This document shows positions 14,001 to 22,863 of a stretch of DNA of 64,000 nucleotides, one piece after another. This DNA comes from Notospermus geniculatus (lineage: Eukaryota; Nemertea; Pilidiophora; Heteronemertea; Lineidae). Below the pieces are notes generated by a model that worked only from the letters and a program-made list of their open reading frames with translations, was not told the DNA's origin and did no database searches. The stretch is from the NCBI GenBank assembly GCA_002633025.1, contig NMRB01000250.1:84021-148020 (forward strand). The letters run 5' to 3'. Positions within the stretch are counted from its first letter, which is position 1, and the number at the start of each line of letters is the position of its first letter. The position numbers and the translations under genes are program-made.

Positions 14001-16349
14001 AACATTAAACATTAATCTGTACATTTCTCTCTGTTTATAGTATGCACCATTTTGTAGGTACAGTCTTGTGCAAAAGTAATTTTCCCCAATATGTCCATCT
14101 CTTTGCCAGAACGTCGGTTACAATTTTTGAGTTGCCTTAGTAAGAACAGTGACACGAGATAGGCTGCACCTTTACCGGTGATAAATGTAGGGGACAATTA
14201 ATTTTGCATCAGACTGTACATGTACATGTAATGTAGCTAATGAAGCTGTACTTACCTGTGGGATTATTTGCATAGTTGTGAATATGATCTGAGTCTTGGA
14301 ACCAGAAAGCTTCGGTTTCTTCTGACCTTTCTTGACCACAGCGAACAGACGATAAATCCAGTTTGTTTTTGTCAGCATTGAGGCGTACACCAAGGTGTAA
14401 CTCAGATTGAATGAGATCCTTTGAAGAAAACAAGCCCAGAGGGTTGGTTTAGTCACCAATGGAAAGATCGTCAAATAACTGAGCATGGCCCCTGTCAGCA
14501 TTATCATACTCAGTTCTCGACCAGATGCCCGGATGACACGTTTGCCGCGATGACGTATGAACACAACAATGACGAATGACGTCATAGCGATGCCAAATAA
14601 GGTAAAAGCGATCAGGATCATGCCCATTGGTTCATCCCACGTAAGGTATGTTGGTGTGATCTTCACGCAGGAGTCCAAAGTTTCTTGATCCGGCCATTCA
14701 AACTTTGGACACTTTCTGCACCGTGTGCTATTGTCGACTAGATATTCATTGTCATCACAATGTTGACACGCCCAACAACATCTCTGCTCCAATATCACTT
14801 TGATTTCTCCTTTCTTACACGGGAAACTGCAGACCGAAGGTGGCCTGTCCTCCCTGTCGCTGGGTTCGTATTCAAAAGCACCAAAATCAACACTTTCAGG
14901 GAACATCGTCAGTTCTGATGTATCTTGAGTCAGTCTCTCCCAATGGCCGACGGAAACTCGCTCAAACAACTTCGATCCATTCACCGATCGTTGCATTTGT
15001 AAGATTTTGTAACCGCCTATAAAGTCTCCCAAGCTGTCAAACTTGATATAACCCATACTGCCGTTAAGAGATGTGCTGTAAAGATTCCTGGTCAGCCGAG
15101 TTGTATTTATACAGGTATACAACAAGGCTTTATTCTGCCAAGCGGCGGGACAGTCTCGCTCAATAAGTCGATGAAGAGCATTGGCATAGACGTAAATGCC
15201 ATCAAGAAATATGGCGTTGACTTGGTAAGGTAAATATTTGGAACTGCTCGATATGTTTCGGTCCAGGTAATGATTGCAAGAATTGATCATGGAATCGTTT
15301 ATCCAAGAACAGTTGAACATTTGTCTCCAATACGGCTGCCACCATGGATTCTTGGCGACGTCTTCAGCTCGGAGGCTGGCGAACTCTTGGTCGAAGTCAG
15401 CTGGCCTACCGATGTCAAAACTTAGAAAGAACGATCCTAGGACGGCATCGCTGAGGGCGGGGGCCATGTCCACTTGTAACGAATCACTGAAGATCCAAAT
15501 AAAGTGGTGATGGTTCTCTTCATGTCCGTATTCGTTCCAACCGCGCAGTAACTCCTTGACTAGGGCGGAATACAGGAACGAGACAATCACCCGGGCATTT
15601 TTGTGTTTACGAAGTGATTTCACAACTTCTCGTATATCGTCAGGTGTAGGTTTGAATGGGACGCCTTTACTCACAGCGATACAGATGCCGTATTCCTTTG
15701 AGAGAAGTTCCATCTGATTCAAGGCGTTACGTCCGTACGTGTTGTCCACATAAACAAAGGATACATAGCTCCAGTTGTAATAGGTCAACATGTCCACCAT
15801 GATCTTCACCTGGTACTTGTCGGGTGGGACTAGGCGGAGGAAATTGGGAAACTGGCTCAGGTCGTCGTTTGAGCAGCGAGCGCTCAGCAGAGGGAGGTCA
15901 AAAAGTTGTAAGAAACGTACCATTACCAAGCAACCATCACTGGTGATCCCTCCGAATACACCAACCATGTCGCTAGGCTTCCCTTCATACGGTTTGATGT
16001 ATCTCTCAGGGAGGAGTTGTAAGACCCTGCCGAGGGAATGAGTGCTGTCCAAACGATCATCTAACATGGTCACACCAAGCGTGATGTTTGGTAGCAACTC
16101 GGGGTCGTTGTTAACTCGTCTGACGGCCTGCATGACTGCTTCAGACGCCTGGAACATGTTATGCTGGATGTCCTCGCACGTTAGGCAGTAGTGAATTGGG
16201 AGGACGACACCGAGGTTGATGTCCCCTGGCACTTTGTATATCCGAGATTGAAGATTTGGGATCCGTACACCCGCCATGGTCGAGCATATCACACACAGCA
16301 ACAGGAACCATATCCAGAGAACACACTCCCTTGATTCAGAGACAATCAT
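1994..16349 (-). CDS. Metabotropic glutamate receptor-like class C GPCR, two exons
   Basis: Exon 1 runs 16349-14256 (698 codons, phase 0) and exon 2 runs 2497-1994, giving about 865 residues. The start was chosen because a hydrophobic signal peptide follows it directly (WIWFLLLCVICS). Domains in order: Venus-flytrap ligand domain (~30-480; PGDINLGVVLPIH, VPPDKYQ, NWSYVSFVYVDNTYG), a nine-cysteine linker (~500-555; CSFPCKKGE to CRKCP), then seven TM helices. ASGRELS, LTKTNWIYRLF and FNESRYIFF are hallmark mGluR positions. Exon 2 (ITISIVTSVLMPPEV onward) carries TM5-TM7 and a ~45-residue Ser/Thr-rich tail. The 11,758 bp intron holds two opposite-strand genes. Several residues near the glutamate pocket differ from vertebrate mGluRs, so the ligand is uncertain. 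Family assignment is firm; the exact subgroup is not. Confidence 0.93.
3430..3615. repeat. Degenerate inverted-repeat element, upstream copy
   Basis: CTGTAAACTCGGG near the left and CCCGAGTGTAGAG near the right are imperfect reverse complements. The same element, with closely related interior, is at about 8070-8310 upstream of the second nested gene. It was therefore probably in place before the tandem duplication. Confidence 0.5.
3749..3910. mobile_element. MITE-like element, AGGGCCGTATTTAGC termini
   Basis: Perfect ~15 bp terminal inverted repeats (AGGGCCGTATTTAGC / GCTAAATACGGCCCT) enclose ~130 bp with C-runs and imperfect internal pairing. No ORF of note is present. The matching region upstream of the second nested gene lacks it, so it inserted after that duplication or was lost from the other copy. 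Confidence 0.8.
4190..4601 (+). promoter_or_regulatory. Conserved upstream region of nested gene A
   Basis: This stretch is clearly homologous to 8830-9274 upstream of the second nested gene. Blocks that stay alike include GGTGGATATCACGGTGGCC, an inverted CCAAT (TTATTGGAGAAAGAGACGGG), CAATTCAGCACCATAT and GATATCTGACACAGTTTTCG just before the ATG. It probably carries the promoter and 5' UTR. A TATA-like TTTATAATT exists in this copy only. Confidence 0.4.
4602..7954 (+). CDS. Nested gene A: secreted LamG/ConA-like and PAN-like protein
   Basis: Six exons with consistent phases: 4602-4671, 5330-6019, 6284-6404, 6584-6677, 7031-7151, 7728-7954; 440 residues. Exon 1 is a signal peptide (MQPWLCLSISCILRLLWG). 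Exon 2 encodes a laminin-G/concanavalin-like jelly roll (AYWPFNST, FSFTLMFRP, WYFVGASYNSATG, ISKFRVFNTALTRAEIA) followed by a Thr/Pro-rich linker (TTVVPTTTTAAPP). Exons 3-5 encode a ~112-residue beta-rich domain; AGTTQSVTLEVRGE and GIGRLKKVIVQ recall PLAT folds, but I am not sure. Exon 6 is PAN/apple-like with four cysteines (FHCSESCAHHELCLAF). A poly(A) signal AATAAA is at 8026. The gene lies wholly inside the mGluR-like intron on the opposite strand. Carbohydrate or protein binding outside the cell is inferred from the domains. Confidence 0.85.
7225..7700. mobile_element. Composite repeat inserted in intron 5 of nested gene A
   Basis: The equivalent intron of gene B is only 99 bp, and its ends match the ends of this 576 bp intron, so ~470 bp here is inserted. 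It contains a tRNA-derived segment (below), an inverted pair CGTCTTTGCCGCT / AGCGGCAAAGACG, and a run of GTACGAAGTA simple repeats at 7551-7600. The CGGCAAAGACGGGAACC word recurs at 10569 and, diverged, at 22145. Confidence 0.65.
7395..7475 (-). repeat. tRNA-derived SINE segment (degenerate)
   Basis: The minus strand shows an A box TTAGCTCAGTGGTAGAG (7470-7454) and a B box GGTTCGAATCT (7426-7416) with correct spacing. The anticodon arm does not pair, and the 3' acceptor side is lost. It is a SINE head or tRNA pseudogene, not a working tRNA. Confidence 0.7.
8070..8310. repeat. Degenerate inverted-repeat element, second copy
   Basis: CTGTAGACTCGGG at the left and CCCGAGTCTACAG at the right are exact reverse complements, and the interior resembles 3430-3615. 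It sits between the two nested genes, upstream of gene B, in the same relative position as the copy upstream of gene A. Confidence 0.55.
9275..11804 (+). CDS. Nested gene B: tandem paralogue of gene A
   Basis: Six exons with the same phases as gene A: 9275-9341, 9666-10376, 10701-10821, 11125-11218, 11343-11463, 11563-11804; 451 residues. The signal peptide reads MEPWVCLSISFILRLLLG. Exon 2 (LamG/ConA-like; AYWPLDRT, WYFIGASYNSATG, MSKIRVFYTALTQAEIA) has small insertions and many substitutions relative to gene A. Exons 3-6 are nearly identical: the exon 3 proteins match completely, and exons 4-6 differ at a handful of residues until the last ~10. The C-terminus differs and is longer (KKIETEPATQL). 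The stop codon overlaps an AATAAA at 11803; another AATAAA is at 12173. ATG-to-ATG distance to gene A is 4,673 bp. Confidence 0.85.
10444..10555. mobile_element. Long near-perfect hairpin in intron 2 of nested gene B
   Basis: About 55 bases are followed by their reverse complement with a few mismatches, centred on CATCACGTGATG at about 10498. There is almost no loop. Gene A lacks it at the matching place, so it is a recent insertion of a palindromic MITE or foldback element. Confidence 0.75.
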
Positions 16350-16383
16350 TTTGGATTTAATGCCATCCAGCGCATGACGGCTC

Positions 16384-16394
16384 CTATTTATATC
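16384..16394 (-). promoter_or_regulatory. Possible TATA box of the mGluR-like gene
   Basis: The minus strand reads GATATAAATAG about 35 bases upstream of the receptor ATG. If used, the 5' UTR would be only a dozen or so bases, unless an upstream non-coding exon exists. Confidence 0.35.
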
Positions 16395-16894
16395 CCGTCC
16401 CGTGTAAAGAAATAATATTTACTCCTACTTGACCACAGTTAATTCCCAATCACTTAGACCTGATCAAAGAGATTTGGCTCCGTCCCCGTTCACATCTTGA
16501 TAAGAACTGATCGAAGGATTGCCGCTGCTCGATGCCCACAATGATCGCTTCATATCGTGGCCTCCAGCCAGGTGCGCAGAGTCCGAGGCTTTTACATAAG
16601 ATGGTTGAGATAGCAACTGTAAATACTTGAATATACTCCTGATGACCATATCTGAACCATCAGAGACAGAATGACATCGCGGTATCTGAACCATAGAGAC
16701 AGAATGACATCGCGGTATCCCCCGGCGGTATCCATGGTATTGTGACATGAGATTCTGCTAGGCCTAACCTACGTCGAGGATCAGAATGAGATGTCTCAGT
16801 CTTCCCACGCCAAAGACGGAGTGATTACCATTTTACCCTGACTTGCAGGCATGAGAATTACCCAATACCTGAATACGGGACCAGATGCAGGCGG

Positions 16895-17090
16895 ATCAGA
16901 GTAGACGTCGGGACCAGAGTAGACGTCCGCGGGACCCGTAGTAGACGTCGGCGGGATCAAAGTAGACACAGGCGGGACTGGATAGACGCAGAACGGGCGG
17001 GGCCAGAGTAGACGGGGCGAGACCATCGTAGACACGGGCGCGGTGCGGTAATAGACGCAGGCGGGAGCCGAGTAGACACTGCAGTTTCGA
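16895..17090. repeat. Degenerate GTAGACG minisatellite
   Basis: AGTAGACGtcgGCGGGACC-type units of roughly 20-25 bp recur about nine times with much variation. The minus strand can be read open through it as a Pro/Ser/Val-rich string, which follows from the repeat and is not evidence of a gene. Confidence 0.6.
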
Positions 17091-17099
17091 AAGAGACTA

Positions 17100-18780
17100 A
17101 ACAATAGGGCAAATTTTATCGCAGTGCGCCTATTCTCGTTTAGCCAGCTCTGCTGCGCTAATATGAGAACTTTATATCAACATAGAACAAGCTGTGTTTG
17201 AATCACACATGTACACGACCTCGTAAAACCTGATCTCCCACAAGTTTTTGCAGATCTGATAATTCAACAAAAGCTCTACCTGTCTATTCCGCCACGAATT
17301 TAAATAAACTCATAATTTTCATGCACCTGCCTTTGTAATACAGCCGCAGGTTGGTCTAATCGTCCTACGAGAACTAGGAACTTCAAGAGCAAAACCTGTT
17401 GCGCTGCTGGAGCGGAAGATACATTGGCTTGGGGGGGGGGGCGGTGCATGTGTGGAGATAGAGCGTCGGGCTCGCATCAGAGAGGCCCAAGTTCATTTAT
17501 TCGGTGGAGTCACAGCTGCGACCAAGTGCGCAACTCGGCGCCTGGAATGCTGGTGTCGGGCATGAAGGGTCTTTCAGCCTCTACCGCGAGAAGAACGCTC
17601 CATTTCAACAAGAAATTTAAAAAATCCACATTGTTATCATCTAGTTCCTTTCCGGGCAAGAACAGGCCAGGTTTATTACACAAACTTGAAAGCACTAAGA
17701 GATAGAGATAACGTGTTTTTTCCTTTTTGAACAACCGGACCCTGGGATATTCAAATACTGCGTCATCAAGGATAAATCTCATTAAAACAGACCGTAGGTT
17801 GTTGACAAGTGTATGTATGAGGTGAAGGACTCAGCCTGCAGGAAGCAGCCATCAAATGGTAGTAAATGGGTGTTGATGTGAAGAAAGAAGTGGTTGATAC
17901 TGCAAGAGGGGTTTCACTCTTTATTCCTGGAAGCAGCTATCAACACTGCAGGCTCACCTCTCAGCAGAGTTTATCAATTAGGTGAAAATAACCGAATGAT
18001 TGATCCTTATGTAAACAAGCAAAATTAAATGACTCTTTGTAACCAGCAGATGATGAAATGTACTTGGGTGTTCAGGCAGAATGGAACTTGGAGTTCCTGT
18101 TGATGGAGAAAGCAACCTCACTCAACCATGGAGCGTGGTGCATTAGCATGAGTAGGGAAACTGTATCTTGCATAAGCACACTTGATGGGGTTGTGTAACA
18201 CTAATACGAATGGATGTTATGGACATTGATGGAAACCATTTTCCTGTCTGTAATCTGGTAATAGGCGGCCTACCGGGTAATTGCAGAAGAAAGCAGGATC
18301 TTCAGATCCTACATACTTCAACAAGATGTAATCAAGAACAAAGAATGAAGACAAACAAACGTAGAGAGAGAAACGGAGTTCAGTTTATTTGTATTCCTTG
18401 TGAACATGTATTGTGGCGTCCATCTTGACGTTTTCATGTTTGTGTCCAGGACGCCAGGCGGCAGGTCCCCACAACATGTCATTCATGTATGACAACATGA
18501 TCCCCATTAACAACTCCATCATCATGATCATCAGATATCACAGATTCGCTTGATTTACTGTCACAATGTGCTGTAGACATCAGGGGTCTGAATGTTCTCT
18601 AGTCACACCTCCACGGACCTCCACACTCACCACTCTGTATGCTCATCAAGAGTCAGCAGCTGTGCTTGAACTACTTGTCACACCTTTCACTTTTTTGGTG
18701 AGGAACGAAGATTTAGCTGCAAAAGATACAATTATTTTGGTGAAGGACGGTATGAGAGATTTAAAATATTGAATATGTTT
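17100..18780. other. Intergenic / possible 3' UTR of NKIRAS
   Basis: There is no convincing exon. On the minus strand AATAAA occurs near 18383 and 17924, so part of this may be 3' UTR of the neighbouring GTPase gene. A G-run is at 17431-17441. Confidence 0.3.
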
Positions 18781-18784
18781 TCCT

Positions 18785-20747
18785 TCAGATTTCTTCATCA
18801 TACAAGCAACTGAGCCATTTTCTCTCCCACCCCTTCACCCAACAAAATTTTTGGTTCAACTTACGAGGAGGCTGGGTCAATTTTGAAGCCAGGTATATAA
18901 AGCCTTCCATTAATGACTGTCTGTTCTTGACAGAGACTTCAAAAAGTTTGACTGAAAAGAAACAAGGAACTTGAAACAACATGTTCATTCATCTCTCTCT
19001 GTCTTGTTTAATCTTCTATAATCAAAATTACTTGGATGTCCTGAGTCAGAAGCAATTCATCTATATTATAATACGCTAAGCCGGAATTTTGTCCGGCGCC
19101 GCACTGCGTCTGTGATGCTTCGATTCGGCTCAGATTTGGCAGGTGATTTCCTCTTGATATGTATTTGTGCATAGTGAAGCGATTTTTCCATTAAAACTTC
19201 GCAGAATTATGTTTTAACGGGTTTTTGGTCGTTACCAAGGATTTGAGAGTTTAATATGACGTCACGATAACTATGACGTCATACATGTAGGATGACGTCA
19301 CGCTGAGGAGTCTGTGCAGACGATGTGCTGCGAGGCAGACGATCGAGGTGTTTACGTCATCGACCAAAGACCGACGTTACGTTAACATCAACAAAGTCAG
19401 CGATACACTCTTAACACAAAAACCAATCCTACACTCTACTGCCTTTTCAAACCCGTGATTTTCACGGGTTACGGCTAGTACAAATCATATTTTCATCAAA
19501 ATCTTTGAACCTGCATGAAACATGCATTGTTTTTTAATGCGCCTTGCTGAAAAACGACTTCATCAGGAAATTAATCTTACCTTTCTCTTTTTGTGCCCAT
19601 TTCTGGGCTGCAGACATCTCTATTTGTCTTGTTTCCTCAAGGTCAACTTTGTTACCAAGAGCGAGCACAGAACCCTGAAAATTAATCATCATTGATCACA
19701 GAGCGCGAGTTCTTTCTGAAGAGTTTAGTAAACATATAATGCTGACTTTTCTAAACAGCTGTGTTCCATTTTTATTGAGACCACCTCTCCGAGGAATTGC
19801 CACAATCATCAGGGAGTAATTGCAGGCCTTTTAATCCTTCTCCACTCACCTCCTTTCTACTGGATGCATACTTGTCGATTTCCTTTTTAATTTTCTCCAC
19901 ACACTTGTAGGATTCTGCGTTTGTGATGTCATAAACGAGGACAAAACCCTGGAATAGTTGATGAGACAATATCTGAGGATGTCTAGACATTATCAGAGTC
20001 TGGACATTGTTATCCAATGGTGGACACAGACCTCATAACTGATTCTTCAGTTTCTTGTCAAAGTCTTGTTAATCTTACATCAAACAAACATTATTACGTG
20101 GTACTTACATCTGCAGAGTTCAATAAATGCTTGGGTAACTCAGGTTTCATAGAGTCCTGAAAGAGAAACACCATCATTATCACCAGTGAAATGCACAAGA
20201 CTACATGTACCATTAGTATAAATGCAGGTGGAAACTGACGCCTTGGAGAACAACTCTGTTGTGGAAGGGACTAGACCCTTCAGTCAATTAGCGCCTGGTT
20301 GTGCCCTGAAGTCCCTTGCTTGACTATGACAAAATCTTTAGCCTCTAGCTGAAGACATGAATGATCTGAACACTTGGTGCTTCTCCTTGTTGGATACAAT
20401 TCTTGCACCAGCTGGTAAAACGTACCAAACCTCCTGTGTCATAAAATCGAACCTTCTCCTTCACCCCTCGATCAGTCTCAATAAAAGCGACATAAGTATC
20501 TTCAATTGTGGAATAGGTCGGCTGAAAAAATATCAATGATTTGGAGAAATAAACATAAGGCACACAATGAAACTGATTTGATAATTCAAGAAGATGAAAT
20601 GACAGCTTTGGTTTGAAATCCTCTTTATAGGTAAATAATAACCCTTACAGTGCCAATGATATGGTTCCCATAGATCAGCTGCTCAAGGACTGCAGTCTTA
20701 CCAGCAGCTGTCAAACCACACACAACAACTTTTGAAGTCTTGCCCAT
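18785..20747 (-). CDS. NKIRAS: NF-kappa-B inhibitor-interacting Ras-like protein (kappaB-Ras)
   Basis: Six exons: 20747-20649, 20521-20426, 20156-20109, 19948-19850, 19674-19581, 18951-18785; 200 residues against ~190 in vertebrates. The protein opens [19 protein letters not shown] (P-loop) and contains [18 protein letters not shown] (switch II region), [10 protein letters not shown]-like [22 protein letters not shown] (the NKxD guanine-specificity motif) and [11 protein letters not shown]. As in known kappaB-Ras proteins, the residue matching Ras Gly12 is not Gly and that matching Gln61 is Leu, so it should be poor at GTP hydrolysis. The family binds IkappaB PEST regions and Ral-GAPs and restrains NF-kappaB and Ral signalling. 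The last exon could instead be spliced at a GTAAGT after LTQPP into an unseen final exon, so the last ~25 residues are uncertain. Confidence 0.88.
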
Positions 20748-20984
20748 ATTTCTTGATCAATCTAACTCGGGTCAAGTAGAAACTTATGCCGACTAAATAA
20801 ACCAGCAGCCTCAACACAAGGAAGAACTCTGAAATCAAACAGAAAGAATATGAATTAGGTAGGTTGATCATTGTCAACCAAAATCCAAGGGCTTCACTCC
20901 CCACCTGTTCACTTGGCCTGGCCGCCAGGGGCAATCAGGATCGAGTAGGCCTAGGCTAATAGGGCATGTTTGTTATGACACAGG

Positions 20985-21138
20985 AACCTGTATCGTTGGA
21001 ACAGAAGGCTCCAAAAAGGGGCGCTAAGCACTTTACTGACAACACTTATATTACGGTCCGTAAACCTATAAGTGTTGTCAGTAAGGGTTTGGGGTACTTC
21101 ACCCCTTTTTGGGGCCTTCTGCTTCAACGATACAGGTT
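20985..21138. mobile_element. MITE-like foldback element, AACCTGTATCGTTG termini
   Basis: Arms of ~70 bp pair with mismatches (CCTGTATCGTTGGAACAGAAGG against CCTTCTGCTTCAACGATACAGG, then CAACACTTATA / TATAAGTGTTG near the centre). It lies between the divergent NKIRAS and CIAPIN1 genes. Confidence 0.75.
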
Positions 21139-21361
21139 TCCTTCTGGTTTACGGTTAATATCATGAGTTGGAATTGTAGGCCTATTCCAACAATACAATT
21201 CAGGCAATACAAGGTCAGGCATGATGGAGGTGATGGTGGTGTGACGGTGGTCTGTCACCGTCACTGCCAATGCCATGACTCATACTGCTGCTGTGGTCAG
21301 TGAGTGGGGAGTGTGGCAAAGTGTGTCTTGCATGCTTGTGTGTTGTGTTGGCAGCCTGCCC

Positions 21362-21834
21362 TAAGGCCATGGGAACTTAGGTATGAGTTTACCGTCCGAA
21401 ACTTTTTGAAAAGTGATGAGGCTTTTTTTCATTATTCATTATTCATTATTTTGTTTTGACCCCTTTTCAAGTGAAAAACAAGGTACGGACTACCAGTATA
21501 ATCAAGTGTCTTTCTTAAATACAGTGATTGGCTGATGGAGTCATCTCCCATTCTGCAGAGTGGCCGTGGTCATGGTCGTGATAGTATGCTTCTGAATCTG
21601 TTAACATCGTGACCAATGAAGAACAGAATGATTGAAACACATCACAGTAGGGTAAATTTAGTCCATTTTCGAGGGTATGAACAAAAAAAGACACTTGGAA
21701 CTAATTTTTTAGCTTTTTGGGGGAAAATTTTGGAAATAATGAGATTTTTTAAAATAATGAAATTTTTCATGCGGTGGCGCCACCACCATGCGGGCGGCGG
21801 ACGGTAAACTCATACCCAAGTTCCCATGGCCTAA
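21362..21834. mobile_element. ~470 bp element with ~37 bp terminal inverted repeats
   Basis: TAAGGCCATGGGAACTTAGG... at the left is the reverse complement, with one or two differences, of ...CCCAAGTTCCCATGGCCTAA at the right; the match continues through GTATGAGTTTACCGTCCG. The interior is AT-rich and non-coding. Confidence 0.8.
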
Positions 21835-22074
21835 CATGCCTAAAGTCAGGCCTAAAAGTCCTTTCTTTTTTGACAACAAATTAAAGAAATCATTGATTCT
21901 CTGAATGCTGAAAGATATTTATTGACAGTCTGTTGAAACAACACATGAAAAGGATGAGTATAACATGTCTAAAACCGTAAAACAACCCCGGAAAACAACA
22001 AATATACCCCCAAATTAGAGTGTCATCAGTTTGTTGAAAACTGAAAAGATGGCAGCACCTCTCGGTCTGCCGTG

Positions 22075-22168
22075 GACTGGTTCCTCTCTCTGCCGCTTCA
22101 CTCCCGTGGCGCCACCATCCGTGGAATGAGCGCCGCACGAGTACAGCGGCAGAGAGTGGAACCAGTCT
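22075..22168. mobile_element. MITE-like element, GACTGGTTCC termini
   Basis: GACTGGTTCCTCTCTCTGCCGCT is mirrored by AGCGGCAGAGAGTGGAACCAGTC. It is related to the CGGCAAAGACGGGAACC sequences at 7608 and 10569, so this is a dispersed family. Confidence 0.7.
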
Positions 22169-22863
22169 AGATTTGTTGTGAAATATTCCCTAAATCAACG
22201 TTCATTTCACTTTTATTTGAGTGTCATCGTAAGTTTTAGATATCTAATCGTAATAGTAAACATTTAAAATGGCTTAAATGTGGGTCACAGGAGCTCCAGT
22301 GGTGGATTCCGACTGCAACTGACCGACCACACTCAGTCCAGCAGTATCTATCGACATACAATGTAGATGCTGCTGATGTACATGGCGTGCATGTACATTG
22401 ATGTCCTCTCTACAGGGCGTTCCAAAAGAATGTATTTTATTAGGTTTGAAGTTCATGGTTTATGTTATAAAGTCTGGAGGCCTTATCTTTGGCCAGCCCT
22501 CCCCCTTTTACCGTTAGCGGTAGGCCTACTGCTACCGACTCCGGGTACTGTAGTACTGACTCGAGTACGGCGTAATGTCCAGGGACGGATCCAGGATTTC
22601 GGGAAAGAGGGGGCGCACTGTGCTAGAAACATTGAAATCTGCGGTGAATTTCAATGATTTGCTCCAAATTTCAGAATTTCATGGTCGATTTTAAAGAGTT
22701 TTTGGCCGAAAGGGGGGGCGTGCGCCGGGTGCACCCCCCTTGGATTTGCGCCTGATGTCATGATGTTAGGCTTACTTATTCCTCACACAGTTGATCATCT
22801 TATCATTCACCAATGGTCGTTGATTTGTTATGACAGCTAACCTTTGCCTTTTGATTTCAGACC

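Larger units (their letters stand above)
2498..14255 (-). other. mGluR-like intron hosting two nested plus-strand genes
   Basis: The donor is CAG|GTAAGTA at 14256/14255 and the acceptor is TTTCAG|ATC at 2498/2497, both on the minus strand. Phase 0 is kept on both sides and the joined protein reads IIPQ-ITISIV, as expected within TM5. The interior contains two complete tandem genes on the plus strand and several repeats. From about 11.85 to 14.25 kb I see no coding or repeat structure I can name. Confidence 0.85.

Noticed and set aside
16796-17104. Pro/Ser/Val-rich minus-strand frame
   Set aside because: It translates a degenerate minisatellite with no splice signals or homologous domain.
17510-17782. 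A final NKIRAS exon containing LFLPGKELDD
   Set aside because: The motif faintly recalls the kappaB-Ras tail, but I could not find an acceptor in the right phase.
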